Positions 56,907 to 64,000 of a stretch of 64,000 nt of DNA are shown piece after piece. Both the position numbers and the translations under genes were made by a program. The notes under the pieces were generated by a model that did no database searches, was not told the origin of the DNA, and saw only the letters and a program-made list of their open reading frames with translations. Positions within the stretch are counted from its first letter, which is position 1. The number at the start of each line of letters is the position of its first letter. This stretch comes from Streptomyces cyaneochromogenes (GTDB lineage Bacteria > Actinomycetota > Actinomycetes > Streptomycetales > Streptomycetaceae), in assembly GCF_003963535.1 (NCBI RefSeq), contig NZ_CP034539.1, positions 7,688,001 through 7,752,000 on the forward strand, read 5' to 3'.

Positions 56907-57752
56907 GTGCAGATCAGTCTTCTCGGCCCCTTCGAAATAGTCACCGACGACAACCGGACCTTTGCCCCCAACGCACCGAAGCTCTGCCAGATCCTCACCG
57001 TGACCGCGCTCCAGCCCCGAGAGGCCGTGGCGACGGGCACCCTCATCAGGGAGCTGTGGGGCGAGGACGCCCCCGCCGCCGCCACCCGGACCCTGCAGAC
57101 GCACGTCTACCACGCCCGCCGCATGCTCTCCGACATGCGAGTGACCGCGCCCGGAAGGCAGTTGCTGGCCACCCAGGCGCCCGGTTACCGCATCGACGTC
57201 AAGGACGAGGAGGTGGACGCCAGCCGCTTCGAGCGGTTCGTCCAGCGGGCCCAGCGCAAACTCGTCGAGGGCGAACTCCACCGGGCGGCCGAGGACCTGA
57301 AGCAGGCCATGTCCCTGTGGCGCGGCCCCGTGTTCAGCAACGTCCCCGCCGGAGACGTACTCGTCGGAGAGGCGGCGCGGCTGGAAGAACTCAAGATCCG
57401 CGCCCTCGAACTGCGGGCCGAGACCGAGCTCCGGCTCGGCCGGCACCGGGAGTTCCTCCCCGAGCTGCGGTCGCTGGTCAACAGCCACCCCCTGCACGAA
57501 TGGCTCCACGGGCAGCTCATCACCGCGCTCCACCGCGCGGGCCGCCGGGCCGAGGCCCTGCAGGCCTACCAGAACCTCTACCGCATCCTCAAGCGCGAAC
57601 TGGGCCTGGCGCCCTCGGTGGAACTCCAGCGTCTCCAGGCGCAGATCCTCAGCGCGGCCGGCCCCGAAGCACCCCTTGCGCTGCGCCTGCGCATCGACCA
57701 CCGCCCAGGCGCCGTACCCGCCCCGGTGCCCACCACGGCCGTCGCCAGTTGA
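56907..57752 (+). CDS. Short SARP pathway activator
   Basis: 281 residues. The winged-helix domain (1-95: MQISLLGPFEIV, LIRELWGEDAPAAATRTLQTHVYHARRML) is followed by the activation domain (~100-250), which ends at YRILKRELGLAPSVELQRLQAQIL. This is the minimal SARP plan of ActII-ORF4/RedD/TylS-type activators. I chose GTG 56907 (AGGAG 56895-56900) because it starts exactly at the conserved first strand; ATG 56859 would add 16 Pro-rich residues and has no ribosome site. The ARE-like palindrome upstream places it under butyrolactone control. It directly precedes the tailoring operon, so that operon and the PKS genes are likely targets. Confidence 0.92.
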   Translation: MQISLLGPFEIVTDDNRTFAPNAPKLCQILTVTALQPREAVATGTLIRELWGEDAPAAATRTLQTHVYHARRMLSDMRVTAPGRQLLATQAPGYRIDVKDEEVDASRFERFVQRAQRKLVEGELHRAAEDLKQAMSLWRGPVFSNVPAGDVLVGEAARLEELKIRALELRAETELRLGRHREFLPELRSLVNSHPLHEWLHGQLITALHRAGRRAEALQAYQNLYRILKRELGLAPSVELQRLQAQILSAAGPEAPLALRLRIDHRPGAVPAPVPTTAVAS

Positions 57753-57954
57753 GGCCAGGACCGCAGTGGATGGGCGGTTACCGCACGATGCGCGGGCGGT
57801 TCGGCAGGCCCCGTTAGCGTGCACGTACCCCGACTCCGGCGACGCGGAAAACCGTCACCGGGACGCGGAGGGACGCGGGACGGCGGCATGCCGCCGCACC
57901 CCTACGGACGCCCGTATCGCGGCCCCTCAACCCAGACCAGCACAAGGAGACGTG
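57753..57954. promoter_or_regulatory. Promoter region of the tailoring operon
   Basis: A 202-bp gap. GACGCGG occurs three times (57841-57877), and a perfect 16-bp palindrome CGGCGGCATGCCGCCG lies at 57881-57896. AAGGAG at 57944-57949 is the ribosome site of the next gene. No hairpin separates this region from the SARP gene. Confidence 0.45.
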
Positions 57955-59133
57955 GTGACCACCGCAGCCATCGACGCCGACACCGTCGTGCACGCCGTCC
58001 AGGAGATCGTTCCCAAGCTCCGTGAGAACGGACAGCAGGCCGAGGAACAGCGCTGGATCCCGCAGGAGAACATCGACCTCCTGGAGAAGGCCGGCGTGTT
58101 CAGCATCGCCACGCCCGGCCGCTTCGGCGGGCTCGACCTGCCGGTCGCCGAACAGACCAGGATCCTGGCGGAGATCGCACGCGGCTGCCCGTCCACGGGA
58201 TGGGTCGCCTCGGTGTGGGTCTCCAGCACCTGGCTGGCCACCCTGTTCCCGGACCGCGCCCAGGAGGAGATCTTCGCGCAGCCCTCCGTACGCGTCTCCG
58301 GCGGCTTCACCCCGACCGGCAGCCTCACGCCGACCGAGGGCGGCTACCTCCTCAACGGCAGCTGGCGCTTCAACACCGGTTGCCGCGGCGCCGACTGGAA
58401 CATCGCGGCCACCGTCCTGGAGAACCCCGACGGCACGCACGCCGAGGTCATCGCCATCGTGCCCATGTCGGAGTTCACCATCGCCGACGACTGGCACACC
58501 TCCGCCGCCTCCGGCACCGGCAGCTCGACCAGCACGGCGAAGGACGTGTTCGTGCCCGCCCACCGGGTCGTCGACTTCGGCGAGGCGATCTACAACGTCA
58601 CCCCCGACCGCACCAACACCGGTGCGAACGGCCGCAACTACGGGCTCTTCGCCTTCGTGATGGCCGAGACCGTGGCGACCTTCCTCGGCACCGCCCAGGG
58701 TGCGCTGGAGCTGTTCCTGGAGCGGATCCCCGGCCGTGCCATCGCCTACACCTCCTGGGAGAACCAGGCCGAGCACCCGCTGACCCAGATCCGGGTGGCC
58801 GAGGCCGCCAACAAGATCGCTGCCGCGAAGGCCCTGGAGGCCGGGTGGCTGAAGGTCCTTCAGGACCGCGCCGACGCCGGTGAGCAGCCGACGCTGGAGG
58901 AGAAGGCCGCCGTCCGGGGCCAGGGCGCCTACGCCGTGCAGCTCGCCAAGGAAGCCGTCGAGATCCTCTACCGGACCAGCGGCGCCTCGGTCATCCAGCG
59001 CAGCGTCCCCCTGCAGCGGTTCTTCCGGGACGTCGAGGGCTTCTCCCTGCACGGCTTCCTGCTGCTGAGCACCAACCTCGAACTGCACGGGCGGGTCCTG
59101 CTCGGCCTCGACCCCGACACGCCGCTGCTGTAA
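57955..59133 (+). CDS. Acyl-CoA-dehydrogenase-fold flavin monooxygenase
   Basis: 392 residues with the ACAD fold: a helical N-terminal domain (IVPKLRENGQQAEEQRWIPQENIDLLEKAGVF), a middle beta domain (VSGGFTPTGSLTPTEGGYLLNG) and a C-terminal helical domain with the RTSGASVIQRSVPLQRFFRDVEGFSLH ending. That ending is typical of the HsaA/DszC/KijD3-like oxygenase branch rather than true acyl-CoA dehydrogenases. Such enzymes use free reduced flavin and O2 for C- or N-hydroxylation; the HpaC-like reductase at 51609 is the likely partner. N-hydroxylation of the piperidine or ring hydroxylation are options. GTG 57955 is 5 bases after AGGAG; GTG 57952 is too close. First gene of a five-gene operon. 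Confidence 0.88.
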   Translation: MTTAAIDADTVVHAVQEIVPKLRENGQQAEEQRWIPQENIDLLEKAGVFSIATPGRFGGLDLPVAEQTRILAEIARGCPSTGWVASVWVSSTWLATLFPDRAQEEIFAQPSVRVSGGFTPTGSLTPTEGGYLLNGSWRFNTGCRGADWNIAATVLENPDGTHAEVIAIVPMSEFTIADDWHTSAASGTGSSTSTAKDVFVPAHRVVDFGEAIYNVTPDRTNTGANGRNYGLFAFVMAETVATFLGTAQGALELFLERIPGRAIAYTSWENQAEHPLTQIRVAEAANKIAAAKALEAGWLKVLQDRADAGEQPTLEEKAAVRGQGAYAVQLAKEAVEILYRTSGASVIQRSVPLQRFFRDVEGFSLHGFLLLSTNLELHGRVLLGLDPDTPLL

Positions 59134-59223
59134 GGCCGTTGGGCCCGGCCCGAGGGCTCCCCAGAAACCGTCGCATCGACCACGCGCAGCCTCGCCGCTC
59201 GGCTGTGCCGGAGGACTCCGAGT

Positions 59224-60123
59224 ATGAGCACGAACACCGCCCCGACCGCCGGCACCGCGGTCACCGTGATCGGTCTGGGCATGATGGGAACGGCCCTGGC
59301 CGACGCGTTCCTCGGCCAGGGCCACCCGACCACCGTGTGGAACCGTTCCCCCCACAAGGCCGAGCAGCTCACCGCCCGGGGCGCCACCGGAGCCGCCACC
59401 GTCGGCGAGGCCGTCTCGGACGCCGCCCTCGTGATCGTCTGCCTCTCCAACGACGAGGCAGTGCACCAGGTCCTCGAACCCGAGACCGAGAACCTCAAGG
59501 GCCGCGTCCTGGTCAACCTGACGTCGAGCACACCCGAAGAGGCCCGCGACACGGCCGCCTGGGCGGCACGGCACGGCATCGAGTACCTCGACGGCGCGAT
59601 CATGGCGATCCCGCCGCTGGTCGGACAGCCCCAGGCGCTCATCTTCTACGGCGGCTCGTCCAGGGCGTACTCCGACCACGAGCAGACCCTGCGCGTCCTG
59701 GGCGGCGCGACCACCTTCCTCGGCGAGGACACCGGCCTGCCCTCGCTCTACGACGTCGCCCTGCTCGGCATCCTCTGGGCGACCGTGGCCGGCAACATCC
59801 ACGCCCTGGCCCTCGTCGGCAGCGAGGGCGTCACCGCCGAAGCCTTCCTGCCGTACGCCACCGGCTGGCTCAACCACGTGGCCGTGCCCTTCCTGCCCAG
59901 GCTCGCGGAAGAGGTGGACCAAAAGCAGTACGCCACGGAGATCTCCACGCTCAACGTCAACAGGGAAGCCATCGCGCACCTGGTGAGCGCCTCCCACTCC
60001 CAGGGCGTCAGCCCGGAACTGCTGCTTCCCGTCCAGGCCCTCATAGAACGCCGGGTCGCGCGCGGCCACGGCTCCGACAGCCTGTCGAGCCTCATCGAGG
60101 AACTGCGCGATCCCGCCACGTGA
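59224..60123 (+). CDS. Imine-reductase-like NADPH oxidoreductase
   Basis: 299 residues. The N-terminal Rossmann domain has VIGLGMMGTALADAF (Gly17-Gly22) and VWNRSPHKAEQL, the Arg favouring NADPH. YLDGAIMAIPPLVGQPQALIFYGG is the hallmark of imine reductases (IREDs). In the C-terminal dimerisation helix the beta-hydroxyacid-dehydrogenase Lys is absent and Tyr176-Asp177 stand near the catalytic position (SLYDVALLG), as in IREDs. Expected reaction: reduce the cyclic C=N to a secondary amine (piperidine). That fits a pathway whose PKS, reductase and aminotransferase would give a cyclic imine. ATG 59224 with GGAGG upstream, 90 bases after the monooxygenase gene. Confidence 0.88.
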   Translation: MSTNTAPTAGTAVTVIGLGMMGTALADAFLGQGHPTTVWNRSPHKAEQLTARGATGAATVGEAVSDAALVIVCLSNDEAVHQVLEPETENLKGRVLVNLTSSTPEEARDTAAWAARHGIEYLDGAIMAIPPLVGQPQALIFYGGSSRAYSDHEQTLRVLGGATTFLGEDTGLPSLYDVALLGILWATVAGNIHALALVGSEGVTAEAFLPYATGWLNHVAVPFLPRLAEEVDQKQYATEISTLNVNREAIAHLVSASHSQGVSPELLLPVQALIERRVARGHGSDSLSSLIEELRDPAT

Positions 60124-60162
60124 GCCGTGCCCGTCCGCACCCCAGATCATCAAGGAGACACC

Positions 60163-61596
60163 GTGAGCCCCGACACCCGTCCAGGTGACCCCGCGATACC
60201 GCCGGCCGCAGACCAGGGCGCGAGCCGACGCACCGTGCTCCGGGCCGCCGGTCTGACCGCTCTGCTCGGCGCCACGGGCGTCACCCGTGCCGCCGCCGCG
60301 GAACCCGCGGAGGCGGGCGGTCACGACGTCATCGTCATCGGCGCCGGCTTCGCCGGTGTCACCGCCGCCCGCGAACTGAGCCGGGGCGGGCTGCGCCCGC
60401 TCGTCCTCGAGGCCCAGGGCCGCATCGGAGGACGCACCTACACCGCCGAGTTCGCCGGCGAGAAGGTCGAACTCGGCGGCGCCTGGTTCGACGAGGGACA
60501 CCCGCACGCCTGGAAGGAACTGCTGCACTACGGCCAGCAGCGCACCGTGGACCAGGCCCCCGAGGTGGCGTTCTTCCCCGCCGAGCAGGGCTATCGCGCC
60601 TACGCCCCCGCGGAGGGGTTCGGACGGCTCGCCGAACTGGTCACCCCCGTCTTCGACGGATCGAAGGAGTACTTCCCGCGTCCGCTCGACCCGTTCGCCC
60701 GTGAGGACCTGGTGGGTCCGCTCGACCGCACGACCCTGATCGAACGGATCGACGCGCTGAACCTCGCCCCGGTGGACCGCGCCTGGGTCACCGGCAACCT
60801 CGGCGGTCTCTCGGGTGGCTCCGCACGCGGCTCGCTGACCCAGATGGCCCAGTGGTGGGCCCTGTCCGACTGGAACTACGACAAGTTCTCCAGCGCCACC
60901 TCCTCCCGCCTGGTCCACGGCACGGCCGCCTTCATCGAGGCGATGCTCGCCGACGCCGACGCGGACCTGCGCCTGAACTCGCCCGTCACCAGGATCGAGG
61001 ACAACGGCAGCCACGTCCGGGTAACCACCAGAAGAGGTACGACCTACCGCGCCCGCGCCGCCGTGGTCGCCGTACCCGTCAACGTCTGGAACCGCATCAC
61101 GTTCGCGCCCGGACTGCCCGCGGAGTACCGCCGCCTCGCCGAGGAGACCGTCGCCGTACCGTCGGCCAAGAAGATCTGGCTCCACCTCCGCAGCGACCAG
61201 GGCCTGTTCTACGCCGCCGGAGCGGAGGGCGTGCCGGGCATCGGTGACGTCATCCCCACCCAGCGCCTCGGCGACGGTCACCTCGCCTACGCCTTCAGCA
61301 CCGACCCCGCTCTCGACGTGACCGACCGCGCCCAGATCCAGGCCTCCCTGCGGCGCTGGGCTCCCGACACGGAGGTGCTCGCCGTGCGGGGCCACGACTG
61401 GGGCAACGACCCCTACGCGCGCGGCGGCTGGACCTACAAGCGCCCCGGCCAGCTCACCGGACCGCTGCGCGCCGTCCAGCGCCCGGTCGGCCGCCTCTCC
61501 TTCGCCGGCAGCGACATCGCCCTCGGCTGGAGCGGCTGGGTCGACGGCGCCATCGAGTCGGGCCTGCGTGCCGCCGGCCAGGTCCTCGGCCGGTGA
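60163..61596 (+). CDS. Tat-exported flavin amine oxidase
   Basis: 477 residues. The N terminus has a twin-arginine motif, SRRTVLRAAG (residues 21-30), a short hydrophobic stretch and Ala-rich AAAAEPA, a Tat signal peptide. The mature part has the FAD site VIVIGAGFAGVTAARELSR (about 57-75), IGGRTYTAEF, ELGGAW and the C-terminal SGWVDGAIESG of monoamine oxidases. It would oxidise a C-N bond to an imine outside the membrane with release of H2O2, the reverse of the imine-reductase step next to it, so a late or extracellular activation is possible (inference). GTG 60163 with AAGGAG 6 bases upstream; 39 bases after the imine-reductase gene. Confidence 0.9.
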   Translation: MSPDTRPGDPAIPPAADQGASRRTVLRAAGLTALLGATGVTRAAAAEPAEAGGHDVIVIGAGFAGVTAARELSRGGLRPLVLEAQGRIGGRTYTAEFAGEKVELGGAWFDEGHPHAWKELLHYGQQRTVDQAPEVAFFPAEQGYRAYAPAEGFGRLAELVTPVFDGSKEYFPRPLDPFAREDLVGPLDRTTLIERIDALNLAPVDRAWVTGNLGGLSGGSARGSLTQMAQWWALSDWNYDKFSSATSSRLVHGTAAFIEAMLADADADLRLNSPVTRIEDNGSHVRVTTRRGTTYRARAAVVAVPVNVWNRITFAPGLPAEYRRLAEETVAVPSAKKIWLHLRSDQGLFYAAGAEGVPGIGDVIPTQRLGDGHLAYAFSTDPALDVTDRAQIQASLRRWAPDTEVLAVRGHDWGNDPYARGGWTYKRPGQLTGPLRAVQRPVGRLSFAGSDIALGWSGWVDGAIESGLRAAGQVLGR

Positions 61597-61627
61597 ACAC
61601 CCATCCCGCGACCGTGCCGGAGAAGCG

Positions 61628-62884
61628 ATGACCGATCAGACAGCATCCCAACGCACCGATCCCATTCGTATCGATCCCAGCGGCAGCGACCTCCACGCCG
61701 AGGGCGACCGGCTGCGCGCCCGCGGACCCGTCGCACAGGCCGAACTGCCCGGTGGCGTGACAGCCTGGGTGGTGACCGACGCCGACCTGGCCAAGAGCCT
61801 GCTGACCGACGACCGGGTCTCCAAGGACGCCTACCTGCACTGGCCCGCCTGGGAGAACGGCGAGGGAGAACTGGCCCGCAGCTGGCCGCTGGCCTCCTGG
61901 GTGGCCGAACGCAGCATGATCAACGCCTACGGCGGCGACCACCGCAGGCTGCGCAAACTGGTCGCCAAGGCGTTCACCGCCCGCCGCACCGCCGTCCTGC
62001 GCCCCACCATCGAGACGCTCGTCTCGGACCTGCTGGACGACATCGCCGCCACCGCGCCGGGCCGCCCCGTCGACATCCGCGGCGAGTTCGCCTACCCCCT
62101 GGCGATCCGGGTCATCTGCGCGCTCCTCGGCATCCCGGCCGCCATGCGCGCCGACCTCTTCCGGGTCGTCGCCGACATGTTCCGCACCTCCGCCACCCTG
62201 GAGGAGGTGCAGGCCACCGGCGAAGAGCTGTACGGCCTGATGACGGCACTCATCGCGCACAAACGCCAAACGCCGGGCGACGACCTGGTGAGCGCGCTCA
62301 TCGCCGCGCGCGACGACGAGGAGTCCGCCGGACTCGACGAGACCGAACTCGTCGACATGGTCCTGCTGATGATCGGCGCCGGCCACGAGACCACGGTCAA
62401 CCTGCTCGACCACGCCATCCACTCCCTGCTCACCCATCCCGAGCAGCTGCGCCTCCTCCAGAACGGCGACGCCACCTGGGACGACGCGATCGACGAGGCG
62501 TTGCGCCACGAGGCGCCGATCGCCAACCTGCCGATGCGCTTCGCCGTCGAGGACATCGACACCGGCCAGGTGACGATCCCCAAGGGCGACGCCCTGATCA
62601 TCTCCTACAGCGCGGTGGGCAGGGACCCCGCCGTCCACGGCGCCGACGCCGACGCCTTCGACATCGCCCGGCCCACACGCCACGACCACATCTCCTTCGG
62701 CCACGGGGTGCACCGCTGCGTCGGCGCTCCGCTCGCCCGGCTGGAGGCCTCGCTCGCCCTGCCCGAGCTCTTCGCCCGCTTCCCCGACATCGGCCTGGCC
62801 GTGGCCACGGACGAACTCCAGCCCCTGGAGTCGTTCGTGTCCAACGGTCACCGCACGCTGCCCGTCCTCCTGAAGCAGGCCTGA
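61628..62884 (+). CDS. Cytochrome P450 (class I, CYP107-like)
   Basis: This 418-residue soluble bacterial P450 has an I-helix AGHETT with the acid-alcohol pair, an EALRH EXXR motif and the heme loop FGHGVHRCVGAPLARLE with Cys364 as ligand. It lies 31 bases after the amine-oxidase gene and 2 bases before the GMC gene; ferredoxin and reductase are not encoded in the window. Likely role: hydroxylation or epoxidation of the trienyl side chain or ring. ATG 61628 after CGGAGAAG. The substrate cannot be deduced. Confidence 0.93.
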   Translation: MTDQTASQRTDPIRIDPSGSDLHAEGDRLRARGPVAQAELPGGVTAWVVTDADLAKSLLTDDRVSKDAYLHWPAWENGEGELARSWPLASWVAERSMINAYGGDHRRLRKLVAKAFTARRTAVLRPTIETLVSDLLDDIAATAPGRPVDIRGEFAYPLAIRVICALLGIPAAMRADLFRVVADMFRTSATLEEVQATGEELYGLMTALIAHKRQTPGDDLVSALIAARDDEESAGLDETELVDMVLLMIGAGHETTVNLLDHAIHSLLTHPEQLRLLQNGDATWDDAIDEALRHEAPIANLPMRFAVEDIDTGQVTIPKGDALIISYSAVGRDPAVHGADADAFDIARPTRHDHISFGHGVHRCVGAPLARLEASLALPELFARFPDIGLAVATDELQPLESFVSNGHRTLPVLLKQA

Positions 62885-62886
62885 CC

Positions 62887-64000
62887 ATGGAGGACGAGCT
62901 GTTCGACTACGTGATCGTGGGCGCCGGGTCGGCAGGCTCCGTGCTGGCCGCCCGGCTCACCGAGGACCCCGCCGTACGCGTCGCGCTGATCGAGGCCGGC
63001 GGACCCGACACCGACCCCGCCATCCGCGTTCCCAGCGCCTCACTCGCCTTGCTCGGTACCGAACTCGACTGGGGATACGAGACGGTGCCCCAGCCCGGCA
63101 TCGACGGCCGCAGCGTCGGCTGGCCCCGGGGCAAGGTCCTGGGCGGCTCCTCGTCGCTCAACTTCCAGATGTGGATACCGGGTTGCGCCGACGACTACGA
63201 CGCCTGGGGCCGCGCCGCCGGCCCCACTTGGTCCTGGGACACCGTCCGGCCCTACCTGCGCAAGGCGGAACACTGGGCCGGAGACCCGGCCGAGGGGACC
63301 TCGTACGGCGATGACGGTCCCCTGTGGATCTCGCCGCCCCGTGATCCCGACCCGACCACCGCCCACTTCCTGCGGGCCTGCGCCGAACTCGGGCTCGGGC
63401 CCGTGCCGGGCGGCCTCGGCGGCCCCCACCTGGGCGGCAGCGCGCTCACCCCGCTCAACCAGCGGCGCGGCACCCGGTGGAGCTCCGCCGACGGCTATCT
63501 GCGCCCGGCCCTCGAACGCGACAACCTGACCCTGTTCACCGGGCAACAGGCCCGGCGCGTCGTGCTGGAGGACGGCCGTGCCCGCGGCGTGGAGCTGGCG
63601 ACCGCCCGTCTCATGGCACGCCGCGAAGTCATCCTCAGCGCGGGGGCCATCGGTTCGCCGCACCTCCTCATGCTGTCCGGTATCGGCGACGAGCGGGAAC
63701 TGTCGGCCGCGGGCGTCGAGCCTCGCGTCCATCTCCCCGCAGTGGGCCGCAACCTGCACGACCACGCGACGCTCGACGTGATCCGGCACGCGGTCGACCC
63801 CGTACGCCTGGCGGACGCCGAAACGGCCCGCGCGAAGCAGCAGTTCGAGCAGGACCGCACCGGTCCGCTGACCTCCAACATCGCCGAGGCGGTCGGGTTC
63901 CTCCGCAGCGACGGCCGGCCGGGTCCGCCCGACCTCGAAGTGATCTGGGCCCCGATCGCCTTCCAGGGCGACTCCCTCGCCGACGGACTGACCGTGGGCG
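62887..64000 (+). CDS. GMC-family FAD oxidoreductase (3' end outside window)
   Basis: The first ~371 residues are present from ATG 62887 and the frame is open to the edge. It opens with the ADP-binding motif DYVIVGAGSAGSVLAARLTED, then GWPRGKVLGGSSSLN (the GMC signature), ILSAGAIGSPHLLMLSGIG (second GMC signature) and GRNLHDH. These are diagnostic of choline-dehydrogenase-like alcohol oxidases; the catalytic His pair lies in the missing part. It would oxidise an alcohol, perhaps the C3 or P450-installed hydroxyl. It starts 2 bases after the P450 stop, so it is co-translated. The cluster clearly continues past 64 kb. Confidence 0.9.
   Translation, partial: MEDELFDYVIVGAGSAGSVLAARLTEDPAVRVALIEAGGPDTDPAIRVPSASLALLGTELDWGYETVPQPGIDGRSVGWPRGKVLGGSSSLNFQMWIPGCADDYDAWGRAAGPTWSWDTVRPYLRKAEHWAGDPAEGTSYGDDGPLWISPPRDPDPTTAHFLRACAELGLGPVPGGLGGPHLGGSALTPLNQRRGTRWSSADGYLRPALERDNLTLFTGQQARRVVLEDGRARGVELATARLMARREVILSAGAIGSPHLLMLSGIGDERELSAAGVEPRVHLPAVGRNLHDHATLDVIRHAVDPVRLADAETARAKQQFEQDRTGPLTSNIAEAVGFLRSDGRPGPPDLEVIWAPIAFQGDSLADGLTVG

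Overview
This is a high-GC actinobacterial window, almost certainly Streptomyces. Third codon positions are nearly all G or C, and GTG and TTG starts follow GGAGG-type ribosome sites. It also carries the usual Streptomyces pathway-control set: SARP activators, an AfsA-type butyrolactone synthase and ArpA/ScbR-type TetR receptors. Most of it (about 3.4 kb to the right edge, which cuts the last gene) is one biosynthetic gene cluster for what I infer to be a reductively released polyketide alkaloid.

Layout. 1-3.2 kb: flanking genes (tail of an unknown protein, an amino-acid permease, a quinone-oxidoreductase-like protein). 3.4-5.8 kb: TetR regulator, type II thioesterase, an unknown 242-aa protein. 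5.9-37.2 kb (minus strand): three collinear type I PKS genes, transcribed 37166 to 5937. 37.5-39.2 kb: two SnoaL/NTF2-like proteins around a DUF2306-type membrane protein. 39.7-42 kb (minus): MFS exporter and NADPH-dependent FMN reductase. 42-45.5 kb: AfsR-like regulator plus a decayed duplicate of its 3' end. 45.7-49.1 kb: two tandem class III aminotransferases. 49.3-53.4 kb: PimR-like regulator, flavin reductase, unknown 155-aa protein, SDR. 53.5-56.8 kb: afsA-like and divergent receptor gene, then a transposase-like gene that lacks its first catalytic Asp. 56.9-64 kb: SARP, then a tight operon of acyl-CoA-dehydrogenase-fold monooxygenase, imine-reductase-like protein, Tat-exported flavin amine oxidase, P450 and GMC oxidoreductase.

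Assembly-line reading (inference from motifs). The loading module is KSQ-AT(malonyl)-ACP. Modules 1 and 2 (malonyl) and 3 (methylmalonyl) have intact DH and KR. Module 4 (malonyl) has lost both the DH His (to Asn) and the KR Tyr (to His). Module 5 (malonyl) has an intact KR but a DH with His changed to Leu, and ends in a thioester reductase. The predicted release product is 3-hydroxy-5-oxo-6-methyl-dodeca-6,8,10-trienal. An aminotransferase could turn the aldehyde into an amine that closes on the C5 ketone to give a six-membered cyclic imine (C13H19NO). The imine-reductase-like protein, P450, two-component flavin monooxygenase, amine oxidase, GMC enzyme, SDR and SnoaL-like proteins would then tailor it. 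The logic matches the family of coelimycin, nigrifactin and argimycin-type alkaloids (known), but the C6 methyl, C3 hydroxyl and enzyme set differ from what I recall for those. I cannot name the product.

Control appears layered: a butyrolactone synthase/receptor pair with ARE-like palindromes before the receptor gene, the transposase-like gene and the SARP gene; three SARP-domain activators; and 11-bp direct repeats before the AfsR-like gene. I saw no tRNA, rRNA, CRISPR array, origin, attachment site or intact insertion sequence.
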